Shown here: one piece after another, positions 55,546 to 64,000 of the stretch | Numbering within the stretch: position 1 is the first letter of the stretch | How the letters are laid out: every line of letters starts with the position of its first letter | Source: Clostridium sp. DL-VIII | GTDB taxonomy: Bacteria > Bacillota > Clostridia > Clostridiales > Clostridiaceae | Direction of reading: 5' to 3' | Assembly: GCF_000230835.1 (NCBI RefSeq) | Contig: NZ_CM001240.1 | Location: 5,908,279 to 5,972,278 of the forward strand | DNA: 64,000 nucleotides | The notes under the pieces: generated by a model | The model's database searches: none | Seen by the model: the letters and a program-made list of their open reading frames with translations, nothing else | Told to the model about the DNA's origin: nothing | Translations under genes and position numbers: made by a program

Positions 55546-56631
55546 TTATTTAAATATATCAAAAAATGCATCTATAAATGCTTCACTATCCAGTAGCTTT
55601 TCATATATTCCACCACTATAATCCCTCTTTATTTCTTTCATTATTCCTAGCCTTAAATCTCTAGGATATAAATTCAATATCTCGGAAAATAGCCTTAAGT
55701 TTTTTTCTAAAGAATAATTTTCTAAGAACTTTAATGAATTTTTAGCTAATATATAAAGCCTTGAATGATTTTCTTTCTTAACAGCCTCTCTTAATTCCAT
55801 ACTTAAAATTTCATTGCTAAATATATCCTCTACTTTTATCAATGTCTTCTTTAAGTTTATTATAAAACTTCCAAAATCATTTCCTATATTCACTCCAACA
55901 TTTCCCTTTACAACATTTAAAAATATATCTAGAGAATACTTTTCTTTATTTTTTAAGTAAACATTATATGCTTTAGATATCCTTTCCCAGCTTCTTGGAG
56001 TAGCTTTTATTGTTTCCTCAGAATCTGGTGTATGCAAATATTCAGGAAAAGTAGATAAAAATTCTATAATATGTTCATTGATATTTCCTTCTTTGCTCAT
56101 TCCCCAGTTGATCCATTCTTTAACATCTGAATCAAGCCTTACCCATACAAATCTATCCTCTTGAGCTGGATCCATATCCACAACATCATAGTTACTGTTA
56201 TAATAACCATCATTTTTATTTGATGGATTCATTGCAGCTATCACTTTTACTTTATCATCTAATACATATCCATTAATTTCTCTATTTAAAATCAAATTCA
56301 TAAGTTCCTGAGCTACAGCATGATCGCATCTATTTAGTTCGTCTATGAATAGAATAACACTTTCATGTTTATCTTCCTTTATGGCTTTTTCTATTTCAAT
56401 TAATTTACTATGTGTTGCATATGTTGTAACTTTATTTTCAACTATTGGTAATCCACCAATCTCCCCTTCCTTTAACAAATTAGCATCTATTGTTACCAAA
56501 TAGTATTCATTGTCTTTTGCAATATGCTTAACTAGCGAAGTTTTTCCAACTCCGCTTTCCCCTATGATTAAAGGTACATCATTTGATGCAATTATTAAAT
56601 CTACAGTATTTAAACATTCCGAATAATTCAA
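55546..56631 (-). CDS. MoxR-family AAA+ ATPase
   Basis: 361 residues from a TTG at 56631 (MNYSECLNTVDLIIASNDVP), which has AGAGGTGA 5 bases upstream; the in-frame GTG at 56640 overlaps that ribosome site. Walker A GESGVGKTS, Walker B SVILFIDELNRCD, sensor 1 VIAAMNPSNKND and EDRFVWVRLD are present. The lid domain follows. MoxR ATPases partner with vWA proteins as chaperone-like activators. It is placed between a repeat protein and its DUF2201 partner. Confidence 0.88.
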   Translation of the reverse strand: MNYSECLNTVDLIIASNDVPLIIGESGVGKTSLVKHIAKDNEYYLVTIDANLLKEGEIGGLPIVENKVTTYATHSKLIEIEKAIKEDKHESVILFIDELNRCDHAVAQELMNLILNREINGYVLDDKVKVIAAMNPSNKNDGYYNSNYDVVDMDPAQEDRFVWVRLDSDVKEWINWGMSKEGNINEHIIEFLSTFPEYLHTPDSEETIKATPRSWERISKAYNVYLKNKEKYSLDIFLNVVKGNVGVNIGNDFGSFIINLKKTLIKVEDIFSNEILSMELREAVKKENHSRLYILAKNSLKFLENYSLEKNLRLFSEILNLYPRDLRLGIMKEIKRDYSGGIYEKLLDSEAFIDAFFDIFK

Positions 56632-56661
56632 AACTCTCACCTCTTTATCTCAAAATGACTC

Positions 56662-57441
56662 TTACAATGCTAATTTATAATCTATTAATAGCTTTTTAGC
56701 ATTTTTACTTCCAAACTCTTTAACAAATCCGATTTTATCCATCTCTAGAATCTCTAATTCTAAAAAATCTTCAATATATTTCTTTTCAACATTTTCATCT
56801 TCAATTTTTTCTTTAAGAACTTCAATCACTAAATTTACATCGATACTCTCATAAATATACTTAACTACATTTATATTTTCATGAATGAATAACTTTATAT
56901 CATCTGAATCATAATTAGCTATATAATTTATAGCCTCTCCATTTAGTGATATAGCTTTTATTTTAGCATTTTTAGTAGGATTTTTTATGAATCTAATTGC
57001 AACATAATAATTCTCTATAGCTGCAAGTTGAATTTTTTCTGAAGGATTATCTATATACTTAATTGCATCATAATCTTTACTTACAGCTAAAAGCTGTAAC
57101 TCTTCGCTAGGATTTTCTACATATTGAATCGCCCAGCCTTTTGTTTTAATAGCTTCTTCAATTATCTTATCACTTGGATCATTAATGTACTCCAAAGAAT
57201 TCCATAGACTTTTAACGCACATTATCCCAACTTCTTCATCTACATTTTCAATATATTTTATACTTAAAGGAGCATTCATAATGGCTTGTTTTTGGACTTC
57301 CTTACTAGGACTCTTTATATATTTAATATTATTACCATTATTTTCAACTATAAATAGCATTAAATCTTCATCTATATCCGATAATTCTTGAACATACTCT
57401 GGATTACTCTTTAACTTTAATAATAATTGTTCTCTATCCAT
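56662..57441 (-). CDS. DUF4116-like helical repeat protein of the MoxR/vWA cluster
   Basis: 259 residues made of about eight repeats of roughly 22-25 residues, each of the form (A)I.YI.NPSEE.Q..A(V/I)....., for example NPSEELQLLAVSKDYDAIKY and NPSEKIQLAAIENYYVAIRF. This is a superhelical scaffold like DUF4116/HEAT-type repeats. It is first in the run, 30 bp before the MoxR gene, with AGGAGAG before the ATG. It may recruit the client of the ATPase. No signal peptide is present. Confidence 0.7.
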   Translation of the reverse strand: MDREQLLLKLKSNPEYVQELSDIDEDLMLFIVENNGNNIKYIKSPSKEVQKQAIMNAPLSIKYIENVDEEVGIMCVKSLWNSLEYINDPSDKIIEEAIKTKGWAIQYVENPSEELQLLAVSKDYDAIKYIDNPSEKIQLAAIENYYVAIRFIKNPTKNAKIKAISLNGEAINYIANYDSDDIKLFIHENINVVKYIYESIDVNLVIEVLKEKIEDENVEKKYIEDFLELEILEMDKIGFVKEFGSKNAKKLLIDYKLAL

Positions 57442-57711
57442 CTTCTCTCTCCTTTACCTTATTCAACTTTAATTAATCTTATCTTCACTTTTATCACATT
57501 TAATATTCTAAATGAAAATAAATGTTATGAATTTACATGATACTGCCATAGAGCTTATTACCAGGATACTTTTTCTAGTAAAGTTTTTAATCTTATAATT
57601 ACCAGCACCAACAGATAATATAACCCTTCTTCTATATATAAATTTCTTTATCGAAAACTATATTTATAACTTTTAATTACATCATTAATAGATTAAAAAA
57701 GAAAATTTCAC
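57442..57711. other. Gap upstream of the MoxR/vWA cluster
   Basis: AT-rich. It should hold the cluster's promoter, but none is convincing. No gene is visible. Confidence 0.35.
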
Positions 57712-57812
57712 CACAGTTTATCGTTAACAACTTTAGGTTTATAATGAAATCCCAAAAGGGATTTCTAAACATACACTTTAAATATGACTATGCCTCCTTA
57801 ACTGCTAACTTA
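57712..57812. repeat. R2 nested palindromic repeat
   Basis: The arm CAGTTTATCGTTAACAACTT, the core GAAATCCCAAAAGGGATTTC, then TCCTTAACTGCTAACTTA. The outer pairing is weaker than in other copies. Confidence 0.5.
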
Positions 57813-57883
57813 TATCGAACTTTTTTTCTGCACATAACCTGCATTACAAATTTAATTATTATTAGATCATATGCGAAATTTTT

Positions 57884-58675
57884 CTAATCTTTATATTTTT
57901 CAATTTCTCTTTTAACAGAAAAAAGTAAGCTGTTTAATTCCCAAACCTCTCCATCTTCTATCAACTTGTTTAATGTTTTTTGATACCTGGCTGCCTCTAT
58001 TTCTTTACCTAAAGTTATTAATGTCAATAACGAATTCATTATATTAGAAATTAAGTGTGATTTCACCTCAAATAACTTTTGAGCATCCTTAATTTCATCT
58101 TTAATTTCTAACATTTCTTCATCTAGTCTAAATGCGGCATCTGCGGATCTCTTAAGCTTTTCTTTAAGCTGTTCTGGTATATGTTGTTTATATTTATAAT
58201 TGAGAGAATGCTCAATTGTTGCCCAAAAGTTCATTGCTAGAGTTCTTATTTGAAACTCTGCCAAAATCTCAACTAATCCTTCTGCCATATTTACTGGGTA
58301 TTTTATTATCATATGATAACTTCTATAGCCGCTTTCCTTAACATTTCTTACATAATCTTTTTCATAAAGAATCTGCATATCCTTACGCCTTCGTAATATT
58401 TCAACAACAGTATCTATATCATCAACAAATTGACACATTATTCGTATTCCTGCAATATCCTCTAGTTCATATCTAACTCTGTCTATTGGTATCTCAAATT
58501 TATTAGTTTTCTCTAATATACTTGATACTTCCTTTACTCTGCCAGTTACAAATTCTATAGGTGAATATTCATTTCTTTTTCTATACTCTTTTCTTATCGA
58601 TTTTAATTTAACCTTCAATTCATCTACTGCTTGCTCATAAGGCGTTAAAAAAACCTTCCAATCGCTTATTGCCAT
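57884..58675 (-). CDS. Small alarmone synthetase (RelA/SpoT-domain GTP pyrophosphokinase)
   Basis: 263 residues from the ATG at 58675 (MAISDWKVFLTPYEQAVDEL), with GGGTGG 5 bases upstream rather than the GTG three codons earlier. The synthetase domain has EDIAGIRIMCQFVDDIDTVV, ESGYRSYHMIIKYPV and EFQIRTLAMNFWATIEHSLN. There is no HD hydrolase, TGS or ACT domain, as in RelQ/RelP (YjbM/YwaC). It makes (p)ppGpp independently of the ribosome. It is monocistronic and divergent from the DUF2225 gene. Confidence 0.92.
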   Translation of the reverse strand: MAISDWKVFLTPYEQAVDELKVKLKSIRKEYRKRNEYSPIEFVTGRVKEVSSILEKTNKFEIPIDRVRYELEDIAGIRIMCQFVDDIDTVVEILRRRKDMQILYEKDYVRNVKESGYRSYHMIIKYPVNMAEGLVEILAEFQIRTLAMNFWATIEHSLNYKYKQHIPEQLKEKLKRSADAAFRLDEEMLEIKDEIKDAQKLFEVKSHLISNIMNSLLTLITLGKEIEAARYQKTLNKLIEDGEVWELNSLLFSVKREIEKYKD

Positions 58676-58875
58676 TAATACCACCCTTTAATTACATCAT
58701 TTCTCAATATTGTCCTTATCTATTATATCAAAATCTTTAAATTAAGTATAATTAATAATAATAATTAATAAACTATTTTGAAAATTTTTATAATCTATAT
58801 TCTTCAAATTATGATATAATTTATGTAGAATATTAATTTTTTTAAAGTAATGTACTTTTAATGAGGTGACTAAAA

Positions 58876-59556
58876 ATGAATGATACTGACATATTAAACC
58901 ACTTATTTGACAAACAAATACTTTGTCCTGTTTGTAATTCACATTTCAAGACAAAAACTGTTAAATCTAAGTCACCGCGAGTTATTTCCAAAGATTCAGA
59001 TTTTTTTGTACGATATCTAGCAGTAAATCCATATTTTTATGATGTTATTATCTGTAATTCTTGCGGTTATGCTGCAATGCGGTCAGATTTTGAAAAGCTC
59101 AAATCCCACAAAAAGGAGCTTGTTTTAAGCAATGTAACTCCGAAATGGAAGCCAAGAGAATACCCTGATATTTTAGATGAAAAATTAGCAATTGAACGTT
59201 TCAAATTAGCTTTACTAAATTCAGTGCTCATCAATCTTCCTGATAGCACTAAAGCTATGATTTCACTGAAAATTGCTTGGATGTATAGATTGTTAAATGA
59301 TGTAGACTTAGAAAAAGTTTTTCTTAGACAAGCTCTTGAAGGCTTTAATAATGCTTATATACATGAGCTTTTTCCTATATATGGACTACAAAGAGATTCT
59401 CTAATGTATTTACTTGGTGAATTAAATCGAAAATTAGGAAATGACCATGATGCACTATTGTGGTTTTCAAAAACTATCGTAAGCGTAAATTCTTCATCTA
59501 GAGTTAAAGATATGGCTCGTACTGGTAAGGATTTAATTAAAGCTACAGATCTTTAA
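58876..59556 (+). CDS. DUF2225 family protein
   Basis: 226 residues. An N-terminal zinc-ribbon pair (CPVCNSHFKTK and CNSCGYAAM) flanks SKDSDFFVRYLAVNPYFYDV, the DUF2225 pattern. The C-terminal two-thirds is helical with TPR-like character (AMISLKIAWMYRLLNDVDLE, LLGELNRKLGNDHDALLWFS). The function is unknown. GAGGTGA precedes the ATG. It lies 38 bp before a soluble chemoreceptor, so they may be co-transcribed. Confidence 0.85.
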   Translation: MNDTDILNHLFDKQILCPVCNSHFKTKTVKSKSPRVISKDSDFFVRYLAVNPYFYDVIICNSCGYAAMRSDFEKLKSHKKELVLSNVTPKWKPREYPDILDEKLAIERFKLALLNSVLINLPDSTKAMISLKIAWMYRLLNDVDLEKVFLRQALEGFNNAYIHELFPIYGLQRDSLMYLLGELNRKLGNDHDALLWFSKTIVSVNSSSRVKDMARTGKDLIKATDL

Positions 59557-59593
59557 AAAAGTATTTTTAATTTATTAACAGGGGGACTAGACT

Positions 59594-60541
59594 ATGGGAT
59601 TTTTTAAAAATAACACTTCAACAAATTTAGATGTTAACCTTACACAACCTTCTAAAAATCAAGATAGCAATGTTAATACAAATCAGAGAGATCTAAGCAA
59701 TGAAATTAGTAGCCTAAAGAATAAAACTGACCAAGTAGATTCTTCTATTAAAAGCATTATTTCTTCTGCTTCTTCATTAGTATCTTATACTGAGTCCCAA
59801 AATAAAGAACTTAAGAATGCTAAAGACATGCTGTCTAACTTTAGATCAAATATGGAAGATTTAGCGATTAATATTACTAATGTTCATATTAAAGTATTAG
59901 ATACTGATAAACTGGCTGATACAGGTTTAAATTCTATTAATAACTTAGATTTATCATTGGCTGATTTAGAAGATGCCTTTACAGTATCAACTTCAACAGT
60001 AAACGCTTTAGTATCAAAATTAGAATCTGTAAACAGTATTACTGACTCAATAAGTCAAATAGCAGCTCAAACTAATCTCTTATCTCTAAACGCAGCTATA
60101 GAAGCAGCCAGAGCTGGTGAAGCCGGAAAAGGATTTTCTGTGGTTGCAGGAGAAGTTAGAAAGTTAGCTGAAAATTCAAAACTTGCTGTTCAAAGTATAA
60201 CAAGTATATTAGAAGAAATTAAAGTAGATATTTTAAAAGCATCCAGTGCAATGAATTCTGGTAATTCAGCTTTAAGCACTCAACATAATTCTCTAGAAGG
60301 AGCTAAAAATAGTTTTTCCGATATAAAAACTTCTATTGATGATGCTACTCAAGAAATTACTACTTGTATAGAAAACTTAACTACTGCTTCCGAAGATAAG
60401 GATAATGTAATCTCTTTAGTAGATAATATTAGCACGGTCTTTGAAGAACATGAAAGCTTATCAAAAGAAATTGCTTCAGATCTTCATAGTCAAGATAATT
60501 CTTTAAAGGAAATCAGTAACTCACTCGGAAAATTATTGTAA
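59594..60541 (+). CDS. Soluble methyl-accepting chemotaxis-type signalling protein
   Basis: 315 residues without signal peptide or membrane helix. After a variable N-terminus (about 1-30) comes a coiled coil with the MCP hairpin tip [20 protein letters not shown] then [20 protein letters not shown]. The tip contacts CheA/CheW. With no sensor domain of its own, it may sense a cytoplasmic cue or a partner, possibly the DUF2225 protein upstream. GGGGGA precedes the ATG. Confidence 0.88.
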   Translation: MGFFKNNTSTNLDVNLTQPSKNQDSNVNTNQRDLSNEISSLKNKTDQVDSSIKSIISSASSLVSYTESQNKELKNAKDMLSNFRSNMEDLAINITNVHIKVLDTDKLADTGLNSINNLDLSLADLEDAFTVSTSTVNALVSKLESVNSITDSISQIAAQTNLLSLNAAIEAARAGEAGKGFSVVAGEVRKLAENSKLAVQSITSILEEIKVDILKASSAMNSGNSALSTQHNSLEGAKNSFSDIKTSIDDATQEITTCIENLTTASEDKDNVISLVDNISTVFEEHESLSKEIASDLHSQDNSLKEISNSLGKLL

Positions 60542-60545
60542 ATAC

Positions 60546-60584
60546 AAAAAGAACTTCAATGAATTTAATTGAAGTTCTTTTTTA
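60546..60584. terminator. Bidirectional terminator, chemoreceptor / phosphoesterase
   Basis: AAAAAGAACTTCAAT pairs with ATTGAAGTTCTTTTT around a 7-base loop, between convergent genes. Confidence 0.9.
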
Positions 60585-60593
60585 GTATTTATT

Positions 60594-61283
60594 TTAAAGT
60601 ATTCTTTTCGGATTAAAATCGAGATAATCTGCTGAAGTTAATATATATTCAACTCCATCTAAATATCCATCTAACACCTTCCCTGATAATACAGGTCCAT
60701 GTAAATGCCCATATATGACTTTTTGTACACTATATTCTTTTATTATCTTCGTAAATTCAGATTCCTCAAATTTCTCATTTGTAGGAGGATAATGAAGCAT
60801 AACTATAATTTTTTCGAATTCATTACGTTTAGCTTCCTCAAGAGAAAGTTTTAATCTTATTTGTTCTCTCTTATATATCTTTTCATCTTTATCAGTGTAT
60901 TTATCTCCACTAGGGCATACCCATCCTCTAGTCCCACATATTGCATAATCCTCATAAAAGTAAAAATTATTTTGAATAAACTTAGTATTTTCATACATTT
61001 TATTTAACTTAGAAATACTTCCCCACCAATAATCATGATTACCTTTGCTAATAATCTTTTTACCTGGCAGTTCATTAATCCAATCTAAATCATATTTACT
61101 GTCCTGTTCCTTTAATGACCAGGATATATCTCCAGCTATAAGCACCATATCTTCTCCAGTTATCTTATTAAGCCAATTTTTTTTTATTTTGTCACAATGA
61201 TCTTTCCACCTATCACCAAAGACATCCATTGGCTTTTCAACATTAAAGCCTAAATGCAAATCTGAAATAGTATAAAGTGCCAT
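60594..61283 (-). CDS. Calcineurin-like metallophosphoesterase
   Basis: 229 residues. Di-metal motifs in order are ISDLHLGF, LIAGDISWS, SKGNHDYWWGS, MLHYPPTNE and YGHLHGP. It is complete for a cytoplasmic phosphoesterase of the type annotated as a predicted phosphohydrolase in clostridia. The substrate is unknown. It is 32 bp downstream of the FlhB-tail gene. Confidence 0.9.
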   Translation of the reverse strand: MALYTISDLHLGFNVEKPMDVFGDRWKDHCDKIKKNWLNKITGEDMVLIAGDISWSLKEQDSKYDLDWINELPGKKIISKGNHDYWWGSISKLNKMYENTKFIQNNFYFYEDYAICGTRGWVCPSGDKYTDKDEKIYKREQIRLKLSLEEAKRNEFEKIIVMLHYPPTNEKFEESEFTKIIKEYSVQKVIYGHLHGPVLSGKVLDGYLDGVEYILTSADYLDFNPKRIL

Positions 61284-61315
61284 TTATTTATCACCTTTCT
61301 GTCATCCTTATATGT

Positions 61316-61573
61316 TTATCTTTTCTTATCTAAATCAGTAATAAAAGCTATTACATGCGCTACAGCCTCATATAGCTCAGTAGGAATTTCATCTCCAACA
61401 TCTACATTACATAATAAATCCGTTAATTCTTTATTGTACACTATTGGTACTTCATTTTCTGAAGCCTTCTCTATTATTTTATCTGCAATATATCCCATTC
61501 CAGCTGCTGTAACTATTGGAGCATCACTATTAAATTCATATTTTAATGCTGCTGCTTTTTTCCTTTGATTCAT
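61316..61573 (-). CDS. FlhB C-terminal-domain homologue (YlqH-like)
   Basis: 85 residues beginning MNQRKKAAALKYEFNSDAPI, from the ATG with AAGGGAG 11 bases upstream. It corresponds to the cytoplasmic tail of FlhB/YscU (AALKY...APIVTAAGMGYIADKI, then ENEVPIVYNKELTDLL) but lacks the membrane part and the NPTH autocleavage site. Bacillus has the same kind of orphan (ylqH). It lies directly downstream of a FliK-like protein and outside a flagellar cluster. Confidence 0.85.
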   Translation of the reverse strand: MNQRKKAAALKYEFNSDAPIVTAAGMGYIADKIIEKASENEVPIVYNKELTDLLCNVDVGDEIPTELYEAVAHVIAFITDLDKKR

Positions 61574-61640
61574 TTCTTTGTACACTCCCTTCTCTCCAGT
61601 TAGCTGAAATATGAACTAAACTTAGAACTTATCTTTTTTT

Positions 61641-61685
61641 TATAACTTAAATCAGTAACAAGTTACAAATTAAAACTTGCACGTA
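61641..61685. repeat. Possible R2 arm remnant
   Basis: AGTAACAAGTTACAAATTAA then AACTTG resembles R2 arm words and forms a weak AAGTT/AACTT palindrome. Confidence 0.25.
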
Positions 61686-61712
61686 ATAAACCAAATTTTT
61701 AATTTATTTATA

Positions 61713-63635
61713 TTATACCTTAATATCAATAGTAGATATAGTTAAATCATTAAAGAAATTTCTACAATTTACTATATCCACAGGTTTATCTTTAACCGAT
61801 ACATTTATATTTACAAATAATCCAAGTGTTGACAAACCTTCTACTAATTTCGATTTATTCTTATTTATAATGGACGTATAATCACTTTCACATTTTAAAT
61901 TTACATCAATTCTATTATCTCTCATGGTCAAGTAACCATCAATATCACCTAACTTAGCGGTTTTTACACTAATAATCATTTTAGCATTAGTTTTATCTAT
62001 CTTTTTCCCATCTTTTCTATTATCCTTTATTATCAATTTACAAGGATATTCCTTAGAATTAGCAGTTACAGGAACATTTAAATAATAATACTCATTACTC
62101 ATAGAATTAAACACTTTAATGTCACTAATATTGTTTTTTATCAAATTCATTATCTTTTCGTAACTATCCCCTTTTATTTCTGTTTGAGTTATTATATTCT
62201 TAACCATATCCCTTATATTGTTGATTTTATCTTTTATTTCACCTTTTATTGATTCTTTGACATCTAATCCGCTTCTTGAAAATATATCTTCCGCATCCAT
62301 TTTCCCAATATTTATCTTATTGGAGATTGTCTCCTTAACCGCATTATCTGACGCTTCCTTAGGCTGTATACTATCATTATTAAAATCCATAAATGGATTT
62401 TCTTTAACTACTTCTTCTCCTTTAGACTTACTATTTAATAGCTCGCTAAATGCTTTGAATTCGCTGTCTGTAAGTTTAACTTCTCTTCCTTCCATGTTAC
62501 TTAATAATTCTTCTAACTTTATCTTATTTGCTGATTCAACAAGGCGATCTGCTTGTGTTTTAGAAGCATTATTAGTTACCAAATCATCCCCAACAGTATC
62601 TTTTATTATTTTTACAATATCTGGGTTATCTAGTTTTTCTAATAGTGCTTCAGGAAGATTCGCTTTTTCCATACTCGAACTGCCACTTTCCTGTCCAGCA
62701 CTTTTTTGTATCATACTAAGCTCACTATCTTCACTTCCAGCCAAAGTTTTCAATACATCCAATATATTGATTTTCTTAGATAACGGATCATTTTCATTGT
62801 AAGCCTTCGATAAGAGTGCTGTAGTTTTATCTGAGGAATTCCTATTTAATTCTAGTTCCTTATTTATCATTTTTTCATCAATGGATACTTGAGAAGCATT
62901 GTTATCTTGAACACTTTTCCCATTCCCATCAGAATTTAACGAATCACTTATCTTCATGATAATCTCTTCAATTGAAGAATTTCCTTTAAATAATTTATTA
63001 AAACTTTTTATACTTTCTTCTGAAAAATCTAGCTTATTTTCTATAAATGCAAGTATATCATCTGAATTTATATTTTTATATTCATTTAAGAACTTAGTCA
63101 ATAACTCTTTAATAGCTTGACCTTCCGAACTATCAGAAGATATTCCTTTACTTTGTAGATATGTCTGAATAAATGCATCTAACTCTTTAGGATTAGCACT
63201 TATTCTCTCATTAAATTGAATTAATCCCTTAATTTCATTAATATTCTCTCTAGTTAATGGGATATTATGCTTAACCATATTTTTTAATATGTCAATATCT
63301 TCTTTTGATAGTCCTTCTTTATCTATAACATCCTGAAAATTTTCATCTTCATTTGTTCCTTCATTTGTTGAATCTTGTACCAATTTCAATTTTAATTTTC
63401 CATTTTGAAATCCATCTACTTGAAATTTAATTAGTTTAAGGTCGTCTAAATCAACATTACCATCAAGTTCTGCAATAAACTGCCATCCATCTGCAAGCTT
63501 TACTGTAACATCCTTTCCATTTCCTTTTTCAACTACTCGTCCTGTAAAACGCTCTCCAACTTCAAAGGTTAACTTACTGGAAACTTTTTTCGTGTTTGTA
63601 TTATATCCATTATTTACATTCCAAACTCCTGGCAT
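61713..63635 (-). CDS. FliK-like / YlqG-like protein
   Basis: 640 residues. An N-terminal beta-rich domain (about 20-90: LTFEVGERFTGRVVEKGNGK) precedes a long, low-complexity acidic and Ser-rich helical middle (about 100-480). The C-terminal domain (about 500-640) has GYLTMRDNRIDVNLKCESDY and LVEGLSTLGLFVNINVSV, like the hook-length-control C-terminal fold that contacts FlhB. It lies beside the FlhB-tail homologue, so the two may interact. Strong GGGGGAG precedes the ATG. A true hook-length role is doubtful here, far from flagellar genes. Confidence 0.7.
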   Translation of the reverse strand: MPGVWNVNNGYNTNTKKVSSKLTFEVGERFTGRVVEKGNGKDVTVKLADGWQFIAELDGNVDLDDLKLIKFQVDGFQNGKLKLKLVQDSTNEGTNEDENFQDVIDKEGLSKEDIDILKNMVKHNIPLTRENINEIKGLIQFNERISANPKELDAFIQTYLQSKGISSDSSEGQAIKELLTKFLNEYKNINSDDILAFIENKLDFSEESIKSFNKLFKGNSSIEEIIMKISDSLNSDGNGKSVQDNNASQVSIDEKMINKELELNRNSSDKTTALLSKAYNENDPLSKKINILDVLKTLAGSEDSELSMIQKSAGQESGSSSMEKANLPEALLEKLDNPDIVKIIKDTVGDDLVTNNASKTQADRLVESANKIKLEELLSNMEGREVKLTDSEFKAFSELLNSKSKGEEVVKENPFMDFNNDSIQPKEASDNAVKETISNKINIGKMDAEDIFSRSGLDVKESIKGEIKDKINNIRDMVKNIITQTEIKGDSYEKIMNLIKNNISDIKVFNSMSNEYYYLNVPVTANSKEYPCKLIIKDNRKDGKKIDKTNAKMIISVKTAKLGDIDGYLTMRDNRIDVNLKCESDYTSIINKNKSKLVEGLSTLGLFVNINVSVKDKPVDIVNCRNFFNDLTISTIDIKV

Positions 63636-63711
63636 ATTATTTCTCCCCCACTAATTCACTACTTCTATAATATACTTATCGTATAAATGATATATAAATT
63701 GAGTTATATAA

Positions 63712-63790
63712 AAGAAATTTAAGATTCTAATTTAAATAGTTTACAATGAAAAGCCTACAGGCTTTTCATTGTAAATAGTCACTATTTTGT
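63712..63790. repeat. R2 hairpin between buk and the FliK-like gene
   Basis: TTTACAATGAAAAGCCT (63740-63756) pairs perfectly with AGGCTTTTCATTGTAAA (63759-63775) around a 2-base loop: the R2 core in its cleanest form, without a T-run. Confidence 0.7.
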
Positions 63791-63862
63791 TTGTTACCTT
63801 AACTTATAAAAAAATATCAATTCTAAGCTATAAGTCTAGTCCATATATTAGATATACATATC

Positions 63863-64000
63863 CTACTTATATTCTTTACCCTCTTCTTCTCCATTTAACA
63901 CTCTAATTACTCCTTGGGCTAATGCAAGCATTTCATCTTCACCTGGATAAACTACTATAGGAGCTATAAATTTTACCTTTTCCTTTATAAGATCTACCAT
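63863..64000 (-). CDS. buk: Butyrate kinase, C-terminal part (5' end outside window)
   Basis: The last 45 codons of a minus-strand gene read [20 protein letters not shown] then [11 protein letters not shown] and KEYK-stop. PGEDEM followed by LALA.G is the C-terminal signature of butyrate kinases in the acetate/sugar kinase fold. The enzyme makes butyrate and ATP from butyryl phosphate. The catalytic part is outside the window; a branched-chain fatty-acid kinase is the alternative. Confidence 0.8.
   Translation of the reverse strand: MVDLIKEKVKFIAPIVVYPGEDEMLALAQGVIRVLNGEEEGKEYK

Noticed and set aside
62218..62802. Long plus-strand frame opposite the FliK-like gene
   Set aside because: It is an antisense shadow of low-complexity coding sequence without a ribosome site.

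Overview
The window looks like chromosomal DNA of a low-GC, endospore-forming, motile Clostridium (cluster I; a butyrate-forming, C. beijerinckii-like species is my guess from memory). The evidence is strongly AT-rich codon use, strong AGGAGG ribosome sites, a spoIVFB-type protease, minCDE with mreBCD, flagellar-type genes, and the 3' end of a butyrate kinase gene at the right edge. I see no tRNA, rRNA, CRISPR array, intact transposase or phage module.

Layout. (1) 1-2.8 kb: 3' end of a D,D-carboxypeptidase gene, then asd divergent from a LysR regulator. (2) 2.8-14.3 kb, minus strand: rluD-like, LCP protein, yqeK, nadD, yhbY, obg, rpmA, prp, rplU, rng and a paired radical-SAM set (TIGR03936/TIGR03960 type). 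This is the usual clostridial block for ribosome assembly, RNA processing and NAD synthesis. (3) 14.3-24.2 kb: a less conserved insert with a 1407-residue DUF445 protein, an orphan HerA-like N-terminal module, a secreted YcdB/SLH protein and a zinc phospholipase C-like protein. (4) 24.3-37.4 kb, minus strand: the shape, division and sporulation block spoIVFB, a putative spoIVFA-like gene, rodA, minE-minD-minC, sfsA, mrdA (PBP2), mreD-mreC-mreB, radC and maf. (5) 37.9-41.5 kb: SPOR protein, NlpC/P60 hydrolase, PepD. (6) 41.6-48.4 kb: pyk convergent with an S1-domain protein, a plus-strand envelope-stress operon (Ser-rich membrane protein, PspA, Cys-rich protein), a CBS protein and a DEDDh exonuclease. 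(7) 48.8-53.4 kb: membrane-bound MutS-like ATPase, a decayed locus with a histidine-kinase relic, dcd, a methyltransferase-like protein and a HesB-like protein. (8) 53.4-57.4 kb: a four-gene MoxR/vWA cluster. (9) 57.9-64 kb: small alarmone synthetase, DUF2225 protein, soluble chemoreceptor, metallophosphoesterase, an orphan FlhB-tail/FliK-like pair and the buk 3' end.

The intergenic DNA is unusually rich in palindromic repeats, which I sort into three families. R1 is a MITE-like element with inverted ends reading roughly TTAGGCACAATCAAA..ATAACAAGTC; there are about ten copies, and several end exactly on a neighbouring gene's stop codon. R2 is a nested hairpin with arms built from words such as AACTGTNAACTG or ATTCATAACTCATAA around a core like AAAAGCCTNNAGGCTTTT. 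R3 is a long inverted repeat of about 230-245 bp with two clearly related copies, near 14.4 and 48.7 kb.

The best candidates for undescribed biology are the R1/R2 habit of docking on stop codons, the R3 element, the MoxR/DUF2201/repeat-protein/membrane-protein operon, the orphan HerA N-module beside a giant DUF445 protein, and the PspA operon with its Ser-rich and Cys-rich partners.
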